Origin: UBA5972 sp002430125
GTDB taxonomy: Bacteria; Pseudomonadota; Alphaproteobacteria; Rhodobacterales; Rhodobacteraceae
NCBI GenBank assembly: GCA_937892915.1
Contig: CALBIC010000131.1
Coordinates: 1 to 6,700 of the forward strand
Length of the DNA: 6,700 nucleotides
Reading direction: 5' to 3'
Shown: piece after piece, positions 6,620 through 6,700 of the stretch
How positions within the stretch are numbered: position 1 is the first letter of the stretch
Layout: every line of letters starts with the position of its first letter
Program-made: the position numbers and the translations under genes
Notes under the pieces: model-generated
The model's database searches: none
What the model saw: the letters and a program-made list of their open reading frames with translations, nothing else
What the model was told of the DNA's origin: nothing

Positions 6620-6631
6620 CGGCAGCGCCGC
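6619..6631. terminator. Weak hairpin between convergent genes
   Basis: GCGGC (6619-6623) and GCCGC (6627-6631) form a perfect 5-base stem with a 3-base loop in the 18-base gap between the DUF3108 gene and sdhB. On the leftward transcript it is followed by TATTTG, a poor T-tract; on the rightward one by AAAAT. It may be a weak terminator for sdhB at best. Confidence 0.25.
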
Positions 6632-6637
6632 AAAATC

Positions 6638-6700
6638 TCACATCGTCCGCTCGACCATCATCTTCTTGATCTCGGCAATCGCCTTGGCCGGGTTCAACCC
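6638..6700 (-). CDS. sdhB: Succinate dehydrogenase iron-sulfur subunit, C-terminal 20 codons
   Basis: Only the last 20 codons are in the window; the gene enters from the right edge. The visible end, GLNPAKAIAEIKKMMVERTM, matches the highly conserved C-terminus of alphaproteobacterial SdhB, where GLNP directly follows the last cysteine motif (CPK) of the [3Fe-4S]/[4Fe-4S] domain. The subunit carries electrons from SdhA to the quinone site in the membrane complex II of the TCA cycle and respiratory chain. The stop at 6638-6640 is 18 bases from the convergent DUF3108 stop. The identification rests on a short but characteristic tail. The other sdh genes should lie further right. Confidence 0.85.
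   Translation of the reverse strand, partial: GLNPAKAIAEIKKMMVERTM

Overview
This window looks like ordinary chromosome of an alphaproteobacterium, most likely Rhodobacteraceae (Roseobacter/Rhodobacter group). The reasons are a B12-dependent ethylmalonyl-CoA mutase (a hallmark of the ethylmalonyl-CoA pathway of acetate assimilation), the protein sequence styles, moderately high G+C, and a succinate dehydrogenase gene end typical of this class. I see no mobile element, tRNA, rRNA, CRISPR array or phage gene. Coding density is high and the longest gene-free stretch is 177 bases.

Layout. The left part reads leftwards: a Bcr/CflA-type MFS exporter (247-1446) followed after 48 bases by the first 66 codons of a membrane-anchored protein that resembles the N-terminus of a Rhodobacteraceae glycerolipid acyltransferase (1-198, cut by the window edge). 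A 177-base divergent intergenic region (1447-1623) carries the ribosome binding site and a possible promoter for the rightward gene ecm (1624-4077).

To the right of ecm and on the same strand is a compact three-gene group: DeoD-type purine nucleoside phosphorylase (4189-4893), an aldo/keto reductase (4908-5894) 14 bases later, and a secreted DUF3108 protein (5894-6619) whose start codon overlaps the reductase stop codon. This group probably has its own promoter just before deoD. The right edge holds the last 20 codons of sdhB (succinate dehydrogenase iron-sulfur subunit) on the opposite strand, converging on the DUF3108 gene.

Functionally, ecm and sdhB both belong to central carbon metabolism: the ethylmalonyl-CoA pathway makes glyoxylate, propionyl-CoA and finally succinyl-CoA/malate, which feed the TCA cycle. 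deoD salvages purine nucleosides. The reductase and the DUF3108 protein have no defined substrate or role.

The most unusual thing in the window is the ecm product. It is 817 residues long, while the mutase proper ends near residue 650, where stand-alone ethylmalonyl-CoA mutases normally stop. A further ~165 residues form an all-helical domain, with glutamates spaced in a way that recalls a degenerate ferritin-like four-helix bundle. This appears to be a mutase-helical domain fusion (or two neighbouring genes merged in frame) and is the best candidate here for something undescribed.
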